Origin: Aquirufa rosea
GTDB taxonomy: Bacteria > Bacteroidota > Bacteroidia > Cytophagales > Spirosomataceae
Direction of reading: 5' to 3'
DNA length: 64,000 nt
NCBI RefSeq assembly: GCF_004118285.1
Contig: NZ_SDHY01000007.1
Coordinates: forward strand, 92,668-156,667
In this document: positions 35,680 to 45,344 of the stretch, in pieces
Layout: every line of letters starts with the position of its first letter
How positions within the stretch are numbered: position 1 is the stretch's first letter
Translations under genes and position numbers: made by a program
The notes under the pieces: generated by a model
Told to the model about the DNA's origin: nothing
Seen by the model: only the letters and a program-made list of their open reading frames with translations
The model's database searches: none

Positions 35680-36162
35680 ATGTCGCAAGCATACATTCCA
35701 CCGAGAAGAGCACCAAGAAAAAAGTTGAAAATGCCCTTATTTGGCGATTTAGGAAGCGGCAAATCAAGCGGAGATGGCAACGTGGATTGGGGAGGCAAAG
35801 ATTTCACTAAATTGATATTCATTGTGGGTACCCTAGGATTATTGGCACAAATGTTTTTACCGAATTTGTTTGCTGAAAAAATGTACGATACCCCTAGTGA
35901 ATTAAAAGATCTTGAATTGGATGGATCTTTACGCAAGAAATATACCGATGCCACTAATCCTAACGAGATTCATTATATTTTGATTGTCAAACAAAAAGAC
36001 GGCACTCGCAGAAAATTAGATCTCTACCAAGCAGATCCTATATTTTTTGATCAGGTAGCCGTTCCTCAGCGACTCAAAAAAAAGGCAGGATCACTGGATG
36101 TTCAAGTAACCCGTTTTTCCAAACCAGACACCACTTTAACTCTTAAATTTTTCCCTGATTAA
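35680..36162 (+). CDS. Unknown membrane protein upstream of secA
   Basis: A 160-aa protein I do not recognise. The first 45 residues are basic then Gly/Ser-rich (PPRRAPRKKLKMP, GDLGSGKSSGDGN); a single transmembrane helix follows (LIFIVGTLGLLAQMFLPNLF, about 45-64). The remaining ~95 residues are soluble, charged and beta-like with EIHYILIVKQKDGTRRKLDLYQ. Topology is probably N-in, C-out. 148 nt before secA, same direction, so a link to secretion is possible but unproven. The 276-nt gap 35404-35679 on its left has no other feature. Confidence 0.7.
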   Translation: MSQAYIPPRRAPRKKLKMPLFGDLGSGKSSGDGNVDWGGKDFTKLIFIVGTLGLLAQMFLPNLFAEKMYDTPSELKDLELDGSLRKKYTDATNPNEIHYILIVKQKDGTRRKLDLYQADPIFFDQVAVPQRLKKKAGSLDVQVTRFSKPDTTLTLKFFPD

Positions 36163-36310
36163 TAGATCGATAGATCTAAAAGAGTCTAATGTGAATATTT
36201 AGGCAGTTCGGCTAACACAGCGATGGCCTAATTTTAGCGTTTTTTAGAGATTAATTGGTAAATTGCATCTTCAATTTTAAAATGGCCTAGGTAGGCACAC
36301 ATTACATACA

Positions 36311-39300
36311 ATGTTATCCATCTTCAGCAAAACAGTCACCAAAATATTTGGAACCAAGTCGGAAAGAGACATCAAAGCCTTGATGCCGATTGTCGATAAA
36401 ATCAAAGAAGAATATGCTCGGTTGAGTCATATTTCCGATGACGAGTTAAGACAAAAATCCTATGATTTCAAGGCAAGAATTCAAGCGTTTTTAGCCGAAA
36501 TTGATGCTAAAATCAATTCCCTACATACCGAAGGACAAGCCACAGAAGATATTGATGCCAAAGAGAAATTTTTCCAAGAGATAGACAAATTAAATCTAGA
36601 GCGTAATAAGCAATTAGAAGTCATATTAAACGAGATTTTACCTGAAGCTTTTGCGGTAGTAAAAGAAACAGCTCGTCGATTCACTGAAAACAAACAATTG
36701 GTCGTTAAGGCCACGGTGGAAGATAAATTCATTGCTTCCAAGAAGTCCAATGTACAGATTGAGGGAGATAAAGCCATTTGGTTGAACCAATGGACGGCTG
36801 CCGGTAATAACATTACATGGGACATGATTCATTACGATGTACAGTTGATTGGTGGTATCGTATTGCATCAAGGAAAGATTTCTGAAATGGGTACAGGTGA
36901 AGGTAAAACATTGGTTTCTACCCTTCCTACTTATTTAAATGCTTTGGCTGGACGCGGTGTTCATATTGTTACGGTGAATGATTATTTGGCAAAACGTGAC
37001 TCGGAATGGAATGCCCCATTGTTTGAATTCCATGGATTGCGGGTAGATTGCATTGATAAACATGAGCCAAATACCGAGGAGCGTAGAAATGCTTATGCAG
37101 CCGATATTACTTACGGAACCAACAATGAATTTGGCTTTGATTATTTGCGGGATAACATGGCAAGGAGTTTGGAGGATCAGGTTCAAAGACCACATCATTT
37201 TGCCATGGTCGATGAGGTGGACTCCGTGTTAATCGATGATGCCCGTACTCCATTGATTATTTCTGGTCCCATTCCCAAAGGAGATGAACAAGAGTTTGAT
37301 ACGTTTAATCCCAGGGTACATAAATTGGTTGAGGCCCAGAAGCAGATTGTACAAAACTTTTTGGTAGATGCTAAAAAACTCATCCAAGCCGGCGACAAAA
37401 AAGAAGGAGGATTGGCCCTTTTCCGTGCATTCAGAGGTTTACCTAAGTCGAAACCTTTGATTAAGTTTTTGTCGGAATCAGGTATCAAACAAATTCTTCA
37501 GGAAACAGAATCCATCTATTTGGCAGAGAATCAAAAACTGATGCCTCAAGCGGATGCTCCTTTGCTGTTCACGATTGAAGAGAAAAACAATCAAGTTGAA
37601 TTAACAGAAAAAGGACTTGAATTTATGAGTGGTAATACGGAAGATCCTAATTTCTTCGTGCTACCTGACTTATCCATTGACCTAAACAAAATAGAGAAAA
37701 ACAAGGATTTAGCTGATGCAGAAAGATTGTCATTGAAGGAACAATTGATTCGTGAATACAATGATAAAGCTAGCCGTATTCATACGGTGAACCAATTACT
37801 CAAAGCCTATGCTTTGTTTGAAAAAGATACCGAATACATCATTGTGGATGGCAAGGTTAAAATTGTAGATGAGCAAACAGGTCGTGTGATGGAGGGTCGC
37901 CGTTATTCAGATGGCTTGCACCAAGCCATTGAAGCAAAAGAAGGAGTTAATGTGGAAGATGCTTCACAGACTTACGCCACTATTACCTTGCAAAATTACT
38001 TCCGTATGTACCACAAATTAGGAGGTATGACGGGTACGGCAGAAACTGAAGCGGGCGAATTTTGGACAATTTACAAATTGGATGTGGTTTCTATTCCAAC
38101 CAACCGTCCAATTCAACGTAAAGATGCCGAAGACAAGGTTTACCGAACCGTTCGTGAAAAGTACAATGCTGTCGCAGAAGAAATTCAAGGATTAGTGAAT
38201 CAAGGCCGTCCGGTCTTGGTAGGTACCACTTCTGTTGAAAACTCCGAATTGATCAGTCGACTATTAACTATCCGCAAAATTCCTCACAATGTTTTGAATG
38301 CCAAGCAGCATGCTCGCGAGGCGGAAATTGTAGCTGAAGCAGGACAATCCGGAAAGGTGACCATTGCCACCAACATGGCGGGTCGTGGTACAGATATTAA
38401 GTTGAGTCCGGAGTCCAAAGCCGCAGGTGGTTTGGCAATCATTGGTACGGAAAGACACGAATCTAGACGTGTAGACCGCCAATTGCGTGGTCGTGCGGGT
38501 CGACAAGGTGATGTGGGTTCATCTCAATTCTTTGTTTCCCTTGAAGATAATTTAATGCGTTTATTTGGCTCTGACCGTATTGCCAAAGTGATGGACCGTT
38601 TAGGCATGGAAGAGGGCGAAGTGATTCAACATTCCATGATTACCTCCTCCATTGAACGTGCACAGAAGAAGGTAGAGGAAAACAACTTTGGCATTCGTAA
38701 ACGCTTGTTGGAATACGATGACGTCATGAACTACCAAAGAAATGCCATTTACAAGCGTCGTCAGAATGCCTTATTGGGAGAAAGATTATCTCTGGATATC
38801 ATCAACACGATGTTTGATGTATGCCAAGATTTAGTAAGCCAATATAGTTCTTATGGAGAGCTGGAATTAAAAGTGATTGAGGTATTGGGGATTGAACCGC
38901 CATTTGCTGAGGAAGATTTCAATCGACTAGGTAATGAAGTGAAAATTGAACGTTTGTTCCTGGCAGCGGAAGATCATTACAAGAGTAAAAATGAGCGTAT
39001 TGCACAGCAAGTTATTCAAGTAGCTCAAGAGGCCTTGCGCCAAGGATATTCGGGTATTCAGGTGCCAATTAGTAATGGTCACTGGGTAACTGGTGTGGTG
39101 GTAGACGCACAAAAAACCTTGGATAGTCAGGGAAAAGAAGTGGTGAAAGAAATGGAGAAATTCATCACCCTTACCTTGATTGATCAGGAGTGGAAAGAGC
39201 ATTTGCGTGAAATGGATGACTTAAAACAGTCCGTTCAAAATGCAGTATTCGAACAGAAGGATCCATTATTGATTTACAAATTTGAAGCGGTTAATTTATT

Positions 39301-39673
39301 CCAACGCTTTGTTTCTCGTGTTAATGTGGACACGATTAGTTTCGTTTTGAAGGCAGAAATCCCTGAGGTCCAACAGACTAACCAATCCCAACAAGCACCG
39401 AAAGCCAAAGCACCCAAATTACAATTGAGTAAGGATGAGGCAATTTCCTCCTTGATTGGTGGTTTAGCGGGTGGACAAACCGAAGAAGCATCAGAATATC
39501 ATGATCCAAGTGTACGCAGTGAAGAGCGTATAGCACCGAGACAGGCTATCAAAATTGCAGACCGAAACCAACGCGTTACGGTTCAGTACCGTGATGGATC
39601 TATCAAGGAAAATGTAAAATACAAAACGGTTGAGCAGGATGTAGAAAGTGGCGATGCAGTGGTAATTGCTTAA
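36311..39673 (+). CDS. secA: Preprotein translocase ATPase SecA
   Basis: A 1120-aa motor protein that drives proteins through SecYEG. Walker A is MGTGEGKTL, Walker B is [21 protein letters not shown]; later come [29 protein letters not shown] and [23 protein letters not shown]. Compared with the ~900-aa E. coli protein it has an N-terminal extension of about 60 residues of coiled coil and a long insert after the DEAD motif (about residues 325-500), both usual for Bacteroidota. The C-terminal zinc-finger tail (CxC...CH) is absent; the protein ends with a basic [18 protein letters not shown] segment. Confidence 0.97.
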   Translation: MLSIFSKTVTKIFGTKSERDIKALMPIVDKIKEEYARLSHISDDELRQKSYDFKARIQAFLAEIDAKINSLHTEGQATEDIDAKEKFFQEIDKLNLERNKQLEVILNEILPEAFAVVKETARRFTENKQLVVKATVEDKFIASKKSNVQIEGDKAIWLNQWTAAGNNITWDMIHYDVQLIGGIVLHQGKISEMGTGEGKTLVSTLPTYLNALAGRGVHIVTVNDYLAKRDSEWNAPLFEFHGLRVDCIDKHEPNTEERRNAYAADITYGTNNEFGFDYLRDNMARSLEDQVQRPHHFAMVDEVDSVLIDDARTPLIISGPIPKGDEQEFDTFNPRVHKLVEAQKQIVQNFLVDAKKLIQAGDKKEGGLALFRAFRGLPKSKPLIKFLSESGIKQILQETESIYLAENQKLMPQADAPLLFTIEEKNNQVELTEKGLEFMSGNTEDPNFFVLPDLSIDLNKIEKNKDLADAERLSLKEQLIREYNDKASRIHTVNQLLKAYALFEKDTEYIIVDGKVKIVDEQTGRVMEGRRYSDGLHQAIEAKEGVNVEDASQTYATITLQNYFRMYHKLGGMTGTAETEAGEFWTIYKLDVVSIPTNRPIQRKDAEDKVYRTVREKYNAVAEEIQGLVNQGRPVLVGTTSVENSELISRLLTIRKIPHNVLNAKQHAREAEIVAEAGQSGKVTIATNMAGRGTDIKLSPESKAAGGLAIIGTERHESRRVDRQLRGRAGRQGDVGSSQFFVSLEDNLMRLFGSDRIAKVMDRLGMEEGEVIQHSMITSSIERAQKKVEENNFGIRKRLLEYDDVMNYQRNAIYKRRQNALLGERLSLDIINTMFDVCQDLVSQYSSYGELELKVIEVLGIEPPFAEEDFNRLGNEVKIERLFLAAEDHYKSKNERIAQQVIQVAQEALRQGYSGIQVPISNGHWVTGVVVDAQKTLDSQGKEVVKEMEKFITLTLIDQEWKEHLREMDDLKQSVQNAVFEQKDPLLIYKFEAVNLFQRFVSRVNVDTISFVLKAEIPEVQQTNQSQQAPKAKAPKLQLSKDEAISSLIGGLAGGQTEEASEYHDPSVRSEERIAPRQAIKIADRNQRVTVQYRDGSIKENVKYKTVEQDVESGDAVVIA

Positions 39674-39697
39674 ACCAAAGCTGATAAGCTTTATTAC

Positions 39698-39747
39698 AAT
39701 GGTTAGTTGTTAGCGTGGAAATATGCTTAATAACTAACCATTTTTTT
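39698..39747 (+). terminator. Terminator of secA
   Basis: AATGGTTAGTTGTTA pairs with TAATAACTAACCATT around a ~20-nt loop, followed by seven T, 25 nt after the secA stop. Confidence 0.85.
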
Positions 39748-39819
39748 ATCAGTACATTGGAAGATAGTATATATTAAACATTTAAATAAATTTCTAACTA
39801 TAATCTCTAAGCTACCTAT

Positions 39820-40377
39820 ATGCCATTCAAAAATCAAGTATTAAAAGATCCCATCAAAGGGGATGTATATGAGTTTTTAGAAACAGCTCAAGATAATCAA
39901 GGAAAACAAGTAAGCATTAAAATGACTGTTAAAACCAAGGGACAATTAGTTCCGATGCACTTGCATGTACTTCAAGATGAGCATTTTACTGTTTTGAGTG
40001 GAAAGCTGACAATTCAATACGAGGGAAAAACTCAAGTCTTAAAAGCAGGAGAAAGCATCACCTTACCCAAGAATAAAGCACATAACCATTTCAATATGGA
40101 CGATGAGCCCGTGGAATTTATTCAGACCGTCAGCCCGGCATTAGACTTTGACTATTTCATCGAAAATCTGATTAATTACACGATAGATCATCAAGTTAAG
40201 GGAGGAAAATTTGGATTGGTTCAACAATTAGTGACCTCCAAATACATCGATAGCAAAAGCTATGTGGCGGGCATACCTATTTCCTTACAAAATTTCTTAA
40301 TGAATCTGGTGGGTCCCATTGCCAAGCTTTTTGGAGTTAAAGCGCTTTATGCCGAATACTGCGGCATGGATAAATAA
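39820..40377 (+). CDS. Cupin domain protein
   Basis: A 185-aa protein. Residues 35-110 form one cupin: HLHVLQDEHF gives the HxHxxxxE metal site (His47, His49, Glu54), and KNKAHNHFN gives the third His (88). The C-terminal ~75 residues (DYFIENLINYTIDHQVKGGKFGL, LQNFLMNLVGPIAKLFGVKALY) are helical and may face a membrane. Reaction unknown. Its 246-nt downstream gap contains palindromic repeat copy 3. Confidence 0.82.
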   Translation: MPFKNQVLKDPIKGDVYEFLETAQDNQGKQVSIKMTVKTKGQLVPMHLHVLQDEHFTVLSGKLTIQYEGKTQVLKAGESITLPKNKAHNHFNMDDEPVEFIQTVSPALDFDYFIENLINYTIDHQVKGGKFGLVQQLVTSKYIDSKSYVAGIPISLQNFLMNLVGPIAKLFGVKALYAEYCGMDK

Positions 40378-40380
40378 TTT

Positions 40381-40433
40381 TTAACGCATCTTTAACGCTG
40401 TTAAGGTTCAAAACCTTGACAGCGTTGCGTTAA
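40381..40433. repeat. Palindromic repeat copy 3 (33-bp core with outer arms)
   Basis: Core 40394-40426: AACGCTGTTAAGGTT, centre CAA, AACCTTGACAGCGTT. An outer TTAACGC (40381-40387) pairs with GCGTTAA (40427-40433). Same nesting as copy 1. The following 190 nt to the GT39 gene show nothing else. Confidence 0.85.
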
Positions 40434-40623
40434 CGCGGAAAAAATTCAAAAATTGTCCAGCTTTTTGATAATCCAATTCAAACCATTTTTCGACTCATCT
40501 AAGGCCCCAATAATCCACAAAATTGCATGATTATCAAGGCTTTAGTCCAAATGGTTTAAAAATTTGACTTATATTAGTCGAACCAAAACTCTAATCAATT
40601 AATTCGTTCTAGGAATTCATCCT

Positions 40624-42156
40624 ATGAAATACAGCCTCTATCTATTTATACTACTCAAGTTTGTCCTTCAATATTCGCTGATTGATCCAAGCTATGACTT
40701 ACAAAGAGATGAATACCTTCACCTTGACCAGGCACATCACTTAGCTTGGGGATATATTTCCGTGCCACCATTTACTTCATGGATATCTTGGATCATTTTA
40801 CAATTGGGTAATGGAATCTTTTGGGTGCATTTCTTTCCATGCTTTTTCGGAGCTTTAACCTTATTAGTAGTTTGGAAAACCATAGAATCATTGGGTGGAA
40901 ATCGCTTTGCATTATACCTAGGTGCCTTATCGGTATTGTTGTCAGCCATTCTTCGAATTAACACCCTATTTCAGCCAAACTCCTTTGATGTTTTTGCCTG
41001 GACCACTTGTTACTATCTCCTGATTCGATTCATACAAAGTCAACAATCCAAATGGCTGATCTACCTAGCCGTGGTTTGGGGATTTGGATTTTTAAACAAA
41101 TACAATATTGCCTTTTTGATTTTAGGACTAATCCCTGCCCTATTGGTATCCGAGCAGCGCAAGATATTCTTACAAAAGCAAGTGTATATCGCAGCAGGAA
41201 TAAGCTTATTGATCATTTTGCCCAACCTTATTTGGCAGTTTCAACATGATTTTCCAGTGATTTACCACATGAAACTGTTGACCAAAATTCAATTGGTGCA
41301 TGTGGACCGCCTAGATTTTTTAAAGAATCAAGTTCTGTTCTTTATCGGATCCTTCTTTGTACTCCTAGCCGCATGTTGGGCATTATTGGTTTACCCTCCA
41401 TTTAAAAAATTCCAATTCCTTTTTTGGAATTTAGTTTTCACCTTAGCCATCTTTCTCTATTTCAAAGCCAAAGATTACTATGCTGTAGGCCTCTACCCCA
41501 TTTATTTGGCCTTCGGTTCCGTGTATATAGCACATTTATTACAAGATGGATGGAAAAAATACTTGCAACTACTAGCCTTGGCCATACCCTGCCTGATGTT
41601 TGTCCCCCTTTATTCCTATGTGTTTCCAAATAAACCTGCTACCAGTATGTTGGCAGAAAAGGAAGTATATCAAAAATTAGGTTTTTTGCGCTGGGAAGAT
41701 GGAAAAGAACATCACATTCCCCAAGATTTTGCCGATATGTTGGGATGGAAAGAACTGGCACAAAAGCTTGATTCAATAAGCAGCACACTTAGTCCAAGCA
41801 ATCTGGATAGCACCATTTTACTCTGTGATAATTATGGACAAGCGGGTGCCATCAATTATTATTCCAAGTCGAAATCTTTGAAAGCATATTCCATGAATGC
41901 CGATTATGCCCGTTGGATTCCATTGGATAAAACCATTAAACATGTCATTCTGGTGAAGGAACAAGATGATGATGATCCAGAGAGAAGCATTGAAAAAGCC
42001 TTTTTTGAACAGGTTTATATGGCAGCAGTTAGGAAAAATCACATGGCAAGAGAAGCTAAAATTTCCATTTACGTATTAAAAAATGCCAAATTTGATCTTA
42101 ATTCTCGACTTCAGAAAGAAGTGAATCAGGCATTAGATATGCATATTGATGAATAG
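40624..42156 (+). CDS. Glycosyltransferase family 39-like membrane protein (ArnT/PMT fold)
   Basis: A 510-aa protein with about 10-11 TM helices in its first 340 residues and a soluble C-terminal part. The first luminal loop has the GT39-like acidic motif LQRDEYLHLDQAHHLAWGY; the next LGG-rich and FGFLNKYNIAFLILGLIPALL segments also fit the PMT_2 family. Enzymes of this family transfer a sugar from a polyprenyl-phosphate donor to lipid or protein on the periplasmic side. Acceptor unknown. Probably monocistronic. Confidence 0.85.
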   Translation: MKYSLYLFILLKFVLQYSLIDPSYDLQRDEYLHLDQAHHLAWGYISVPPFTSWISWIILQLGNGIFWVHFFPCFFGALTLLVVWKTIESLGGNRFALYLGALSVLLSAILRINTLFQPNSFDVFAWTTCYYLLIRFIQSQQSKWLIYLAVVWGFGFLNKYNIAFLILGLIPALLVSEQRKIFLQKQVYIAAGISLLIILPNLIWQFQHDFPVIYHMKLLTKIQLVHVDRLDFLKNQVLFFIGSFFVLLAACWALLVYPPFKKFQFLFWNLVFTLAIFLYFKAKDYYAVGLYPIYLAFGSVYIAHLLQDGWKKYLQLLALAIPCLMFVPLYSYVFPNKPATSMLAEKEVYQKLGFLRWEDGKEHHIPQDFADMLGWKELAQKLDSISSTLSPSNLDSTILLCDNYGQAGAINYYSKSKSLKAYSMNADYARWIPLDKTIKHVILVKEQDDDDPERSIEKAFFEQVYMAAVRKNHMAREAKISIYVLKNAKFDLNSRLQKEVNQALDMHIDE

Positions 42157-42227
42157 TAAGCCAAGTTAATTGTTTATATTACTATGTTGAACCAAAAACT
42201 CAACAGCCATTTGAAGAATCATAATTT

Positions 42228-42839
42228 ATGCCTACCGTAGTCAGAAAAAAAATTAAGCGAGGAATTCGAATTTCTCGCTATGTGATTTACAAAGAAACCT
42301 TAGTTGATCGAAGAGAAAACTTCTTATCCTTTTTAGGCACATTTTTAGGGATTGGAATTATTGCATTTTACCAAAAGCAAATACTCAATGAAAATGAAAA
42401 CGTCTTTCTAATTGGCTCATTTGCTGCCTCTAGTGTTTTGATTTTCGGGGCTATACAAAGTCCATTGGCTCAGCCTAGAAATCTTGTCGGTGGACACTTC
42501 ATTTCAGCCATTTTGGGAGTAAGTATCTATAAACTTTTCCCAGACATCATTTGGATCACGGGGCCTTTGGCCGTGGCATTATCCATCGTTTGCATGCAAG
42601 TAACCAAAACACTACATCCTCCTGGGGGTGCTACGGCCTTGATTGCAGTAACGGGATCGGCCAAAATAAAGGCTTTGGGTTACGGTTTTGTGGTTTTCCC
42701 TGTGCTTACGGGAGCCATTACCTTATTAATTGCCGCTTTGGTTTTCAATAACCTAAGTCCCAACCGTCACTATCCTAGCAGTAGAAGACTCAGAAATATG
42801 CTGCGAAAGTTGTATCATTCCCTTACTTTCAAATCATGA
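42228..42839 (+). CDS. HPP family membrane protein
   Basis: A 203-aa protein with a basic N-terminus and four or five TM segments. TLHPPGGATALIAV carries the His-Pro-Pro signature of the HPP family (about residue 128). Some HPP proteins transport nitrite, others are of unknown function. It precedes the spike-tip gene by 52 nt in the same direction, so it may be the first gene of the spike-PAAR-hydrolase set, but the larger gap makes this uncertain. Confidence 0.85.
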   Translation: MPTVVRKKIKRGIRISRYVIYKETLVDRRENFLSFLGTFLGIGIIAFYQKQILNENENVFLIGSFAASSVLIFGAIQSPLAQPRNLVGGHFISAILGVSIYKLFPDIIWITGPLAVALSIVCMQVTKTLHPPGGATALIAVTGSAKIKALGYGFVVFPVLTGAITLLIAALVFNNLSPNRHYPSSRRLRNMLRKLYHSLTFKS

Positions 42840-42891
42840 GATGGTCAAATTCCCTATGGCCAATTTATTCCATTGAACCCAATAAACCTGT

Positions 42892-43287
42892 ATGAATCCA
42901 CACGACATAGTCACTGAAAATCAATTAAAAATTACATTTGATGAAGCCAGCAATAGTATTATCATTAGTACACCTTGCGGGAATAGTATTGAACTCAATG
43001 ATTCATTAAAATGCGTCAAGCTAAGTGACGTGTACAACAATAGTATTAGTTTAAACAGTGAGGGCATACAAATACATAGTTCCAAAAATGTACATATTTC
43101 TGGTATAGAAATAAAACTGGATGCCCAAACCAATTTAGATTTAAAAGCCTCCAACGATATCAATTCAGAAGCCCTGAATATCAATCAAGCCGCCTTTTCC
43201 CAATTTAAAGCACAGGGTAGTGCTAGTGCCGAACTTTCGTCATCAATACAAACCACCGTTAAAGGTGCCATTGTTAATATCAACTAA
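42892..43287 (+). CDS. Stand-alone VgrG/gp5-type C-terminal spike protein
   Basis: A 131-aa beta-rich protein made of short repeating strands (NSIELNDS, NSISLNSEGIQIHSSKNVHISG, IEIKLDAQTNLDLKAS). The end GSASAELSSSIQTTVKGAIVNIN is, in my recognition, the closing segment of VgrG-like spike proteins of Bacteroidota contractile injection systems, where it forms the trimeric needle that receives a PAAR cap. Here it occurs without the gp27/gp5 base domains (full VgrGs have ~600 residues). Four nt before the PAAR gene, so they are likely made together. No signal peptide. Confidence 0.72.
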   Translation: MNPHDIVTENQLKITFDEASNSIIISTPCGNSIELNDSLKCVKLSDVYNNSISLNSEGIQIHSSKNVHISGIEIKLDAQTNLDLKASNDINSEALNINQAAFSQFKAQGSASAELSSSIQTTVKGAIVNIN

Positions 43288-43291
43288 ATAT

Positions 43292-43588
43292 ATGCCCCCA
43301 GCCGCAAGAATTACTGATATGCACACCTGCCCTAAGAAAACACCAGGAATCTCCCCGATTCCACATGTAGGAGGACCCATCATAGGGCCGGGTTGTCCTA
43401 CGGTATTAATTGGGAATTTACCTGCCGCCTGCGTGGGAGACATGTTGGTATGTATTGGCGAACCTGACACCATCATCAGCGGTAGCCAAACCGTATTCAT
43501 TGGCGGCAAAGCGGCTGCCCGAATGGGTGATACCACCCTGCATGGTGGCACCATTGTGTTAGGATTACCCACCGTCTTGATTGGATAA
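43292..43588 (+). CDS. PAAR domain protein
   Basis: A 98-aa protein covered by one PAAR domain: MPPAARITDMHTCP at the start, HVGGPIIGPGCPTVLIGNLPAACVGDMLVC, and GGKAAARMGDTTLHGGTIVLGLPTVLIG. PAAR proteins cap the spike of type VI and extracellular contractile systems; the His and Cys residues bind zinc. No effector domain is fused to it, so any cargo must be separate: the next gene is the candidate. An open frame extends upstream to 43220 but overlaps the spike gene; the ATG at 43292 fits the family start exactly. Confidence 0.9.
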   Translation: MPPAARITDMHTCPKKTPGISPIPHVGGPIIGPGCPTVLIGNLPAACVGDMLVCIGEPDTIISGSQTVFIGGKAAARMGDTTLHGGTIVLGLPTVLIG

Positions 43589-43598
43589 ATTTGGTCCT

Positions 43599-44228
43599 AT
43601 GAAATCCTTTCATCCGTACTTTCTTCCCACCTTAGCACAATACTACCCACAGGAAGCTCAGGAGGTAATTTCCCAAATGGATCAGTTGTATATCGACATA
43701 TACGATCCTAGCTTAGCCAGCTCTTCCAATCCCATCGATAAAAGATTGTCTTTTAGTGCTTATTTTCTATCCATGATACAATGTTTAAATGAAAAAGGAG
43801 AAAATTATGAGCAGATTCGACGGGTATGTTTAGAGGTAGCAACCGATTTTGTTCAGCCCAAAAATACCTTTCAAAAGCTCATTCAAACTTGGCCTTCCAA
43901 ACTTATTCATACTTGGTTAGGGAAACGGTTGATTCGAAACCTACAAAAGGTGGCGGAGAAACCAGGACATCCCGATGGTTTTGTAATGAAGATTCTAACT
44001 GACCCTGCCAAAACCTCCGGTTTGGGTTATGGCATTGATATCTTGGAGTGTGGAATTTGTAATCAATTTCATCGGCATGGTTATGATAAATTCACTTCCA
44101 TTTTATGTGAAGTGGATTATATCACAACCAATTTGGCTGGATTAGAAATGATTCGACAAAGCTCCATTGCCCTCGGAGCCGACCGTTGTGATTTTCGATA
44201 CAAAATCAAAAGAAGAGTCAAAGATTAA
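43599..44228 (+). CDS. L-2-amino-thiazoline-4-carboxylic acid hydrolase (ATC hydrolase) family protein
   Basis: A 209-aa soluble protein. The C-terminal half GYGIDILECGICNQFHRHGYDKFTSILCEVDYITTNLAG ... RQSSIALGADRCDFRYKIKRR fits the ATC hydrolase family: a Cys-containing F/Y-x-x-C-x-I/L-x-x-F segment, LCExDY and the GADxCDFR end. The N-terminal half (about 1-110) is helical. Only a few members have a proven reaction, so the activity here is open. It begins 10 nt after the PAAR gene; the ATG at 43599 is used, a TTG at 43581 lies inside the PAAR stop region. Confidence 0.75.
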   Translation: MKSFHPYFLPTLAQYYPQEAQEVISQMDQLYIDIYDPSLASSSNPIDKRLSFSAYFLSMIQCLNEKGENYEQIRRVCLEVATDFVQPKNTFQKLIQTWPSKLIHTWLGKRLIRNLQKVAEKPGHPDGFVMKILTDPAKTSGLGYGIDILECGICNQFHRHGYDKFTSILCEVDYITTNLAGLEMIRQSSIALGADRCDFRYKIKRRVKD

Positions 44229-44239
44229 AGTGGCATCCA

Positions 44240-45268
44240 CTACCAGAGCACGATATCATCGGCATGAGCTACTTCCAGACTCATTGTGCTAGACTGTAAT
44301 TCCGCCTTAGAGCATCGGGCCCTCGCGATAGCTACAGGTACTTTTTGACTATCCAGCAATTCAATCACCTCCCCTTTTTCGAAATCCCCTAAATATTCTA
44401 CTACTCCCACAGAAAGTAAGCTTTTCCTTTGGGCAATAGCCTTAGCAGCTCCCTTGTCCAGAACTGCTTTTCCACGGATTAATGAACCCGTGGCTAACCA
44501 TTTTTGTCTTGAGTTCAGGCTCGCTTCTTGCGCCTCAAAGACGGTACCTATCTTTTCATTCAAGGCATCTACAATTCCATCCCCTTGATCTAATCCAAAA
44601 ATAACGACCTTAATACCCAGTCGGGTAGCCATTCGGGTAAAGGTTAATTTGGAAATCATACCCCCTAAACCTACGCTCGACTTATCCGTGCTTACCACAC
44701 TTAATACTTCTGAATTAATCTCCTTCACTTGACGAATGATGGCTCCTTGACTGTCCAACAAACCACCTACCGAAGTAGATATCAATAATTTGGAGGCTCC
44801 AAAACCCGTAGCGATTAAGGTGGCTAATTCATCATTATCCGAAAACTTCAACTCCACATTGCTTACCACATCATTCTCATTGGCAATGGGAATCACGCCA
44901 TTTTTCCAAAGTTCTTGATAGGTCTCTTTCAATTGTAAAAATTGCCCTCTCTGAGAAAAGTGATGGCGCTCACATAAGCTTTGGGCAATAGAAATTCCGT
45001 ATTTCTGGAAATAATGGTTGTATTTGGCTATCAAAATAGGATTACCCACGGCAGCGGCTGCCTTGCGCTCTGACAGGCTACCTTTGTAATTTTTAATCAC
45101 AGATTTACCTGCTGCCACCGCACCACTAGATACCAATACGATGTGGTGATTGGGCTGTAATTGAGCCACTTGAGAGGCTATTTTCTCTAAGGTTTGTTCA
45201 TTCACTTCTCCATTCGCATGGGTGATGGAGGAAGAACCAAATTTTATAACAAGTATCGGTTTAGACAT
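44240..45268 (-). CDS. proB: Glutamate 5-kinase
   Basis: A 342-aa enzyme of proline synthesis. The amino acid kinase domain (1-250) has IKFGSSSITHANGEV, VSSGAVAAGK, IANENDVVSNVELKFSDNDELATLIA and the GVGGMISKLTFT-like VGLGGMISK loop. A PUA domain follows (about 265-342: GKAVLDKGAAKAI, GEVIEL). It phosphorylates glutamate. proA is not adjacent. The start is ATG 45268 (MSKPILVIKFGSSS); ten further codons upstream are not family-like. Convergent with the ATC-hydrolase-like gene, 11 nt apart. Confidence 0.93.
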   Translation of the reverse strand: MSKPILVIKFGSSSITHANGEVNEQTLEKIASQVAQLQPNHHIVLVSSGAVAAGKSVIKNYKGSLSERKAAAAVGNPILIAKYNHYFQKYGISIAQSLCERHHFSQRGQFLQLKETYQELWKNGVIPIANENDVVSNVELKFSDNDELATLIATGFGASKLLISTSVGGLLDSQGAIIRQVKEINSEVLSVVSTDKSSVGLGGMISKLTFTRMATRLGIKVVIFGLDQGDGIVDALNEKIGTVFEAQEASLNSRQKWLATGSLIRGKAVLDKGAAKAIAQRKSLLSVGVVEYLGDFEKGEVIELLDSQKVPVAIARARCSKAELQSSTMSLEVAHADDIVLW

Positions 45269-45344
45269 AATCAATGGATATCTCTGCAATTTAAACAATT
45301 GAATCCATTGTTGAAATGTAGCATGTAGAATGAAAATGAAGCTT

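Noticed and set aside
43243..43572. 109-aa minus-strand frame opposite the PAAR gene
   Set aside because: Shadow of the Gly/Pro-rich PAAR coding sequence on the other strand.
42228..44228. Complete type VI or extracellular contractile injection cluster
   Set aside because: Only the tip, the PAAR cap and a possible cargo are present; flanking genes are HPP, GT39-like and proB.
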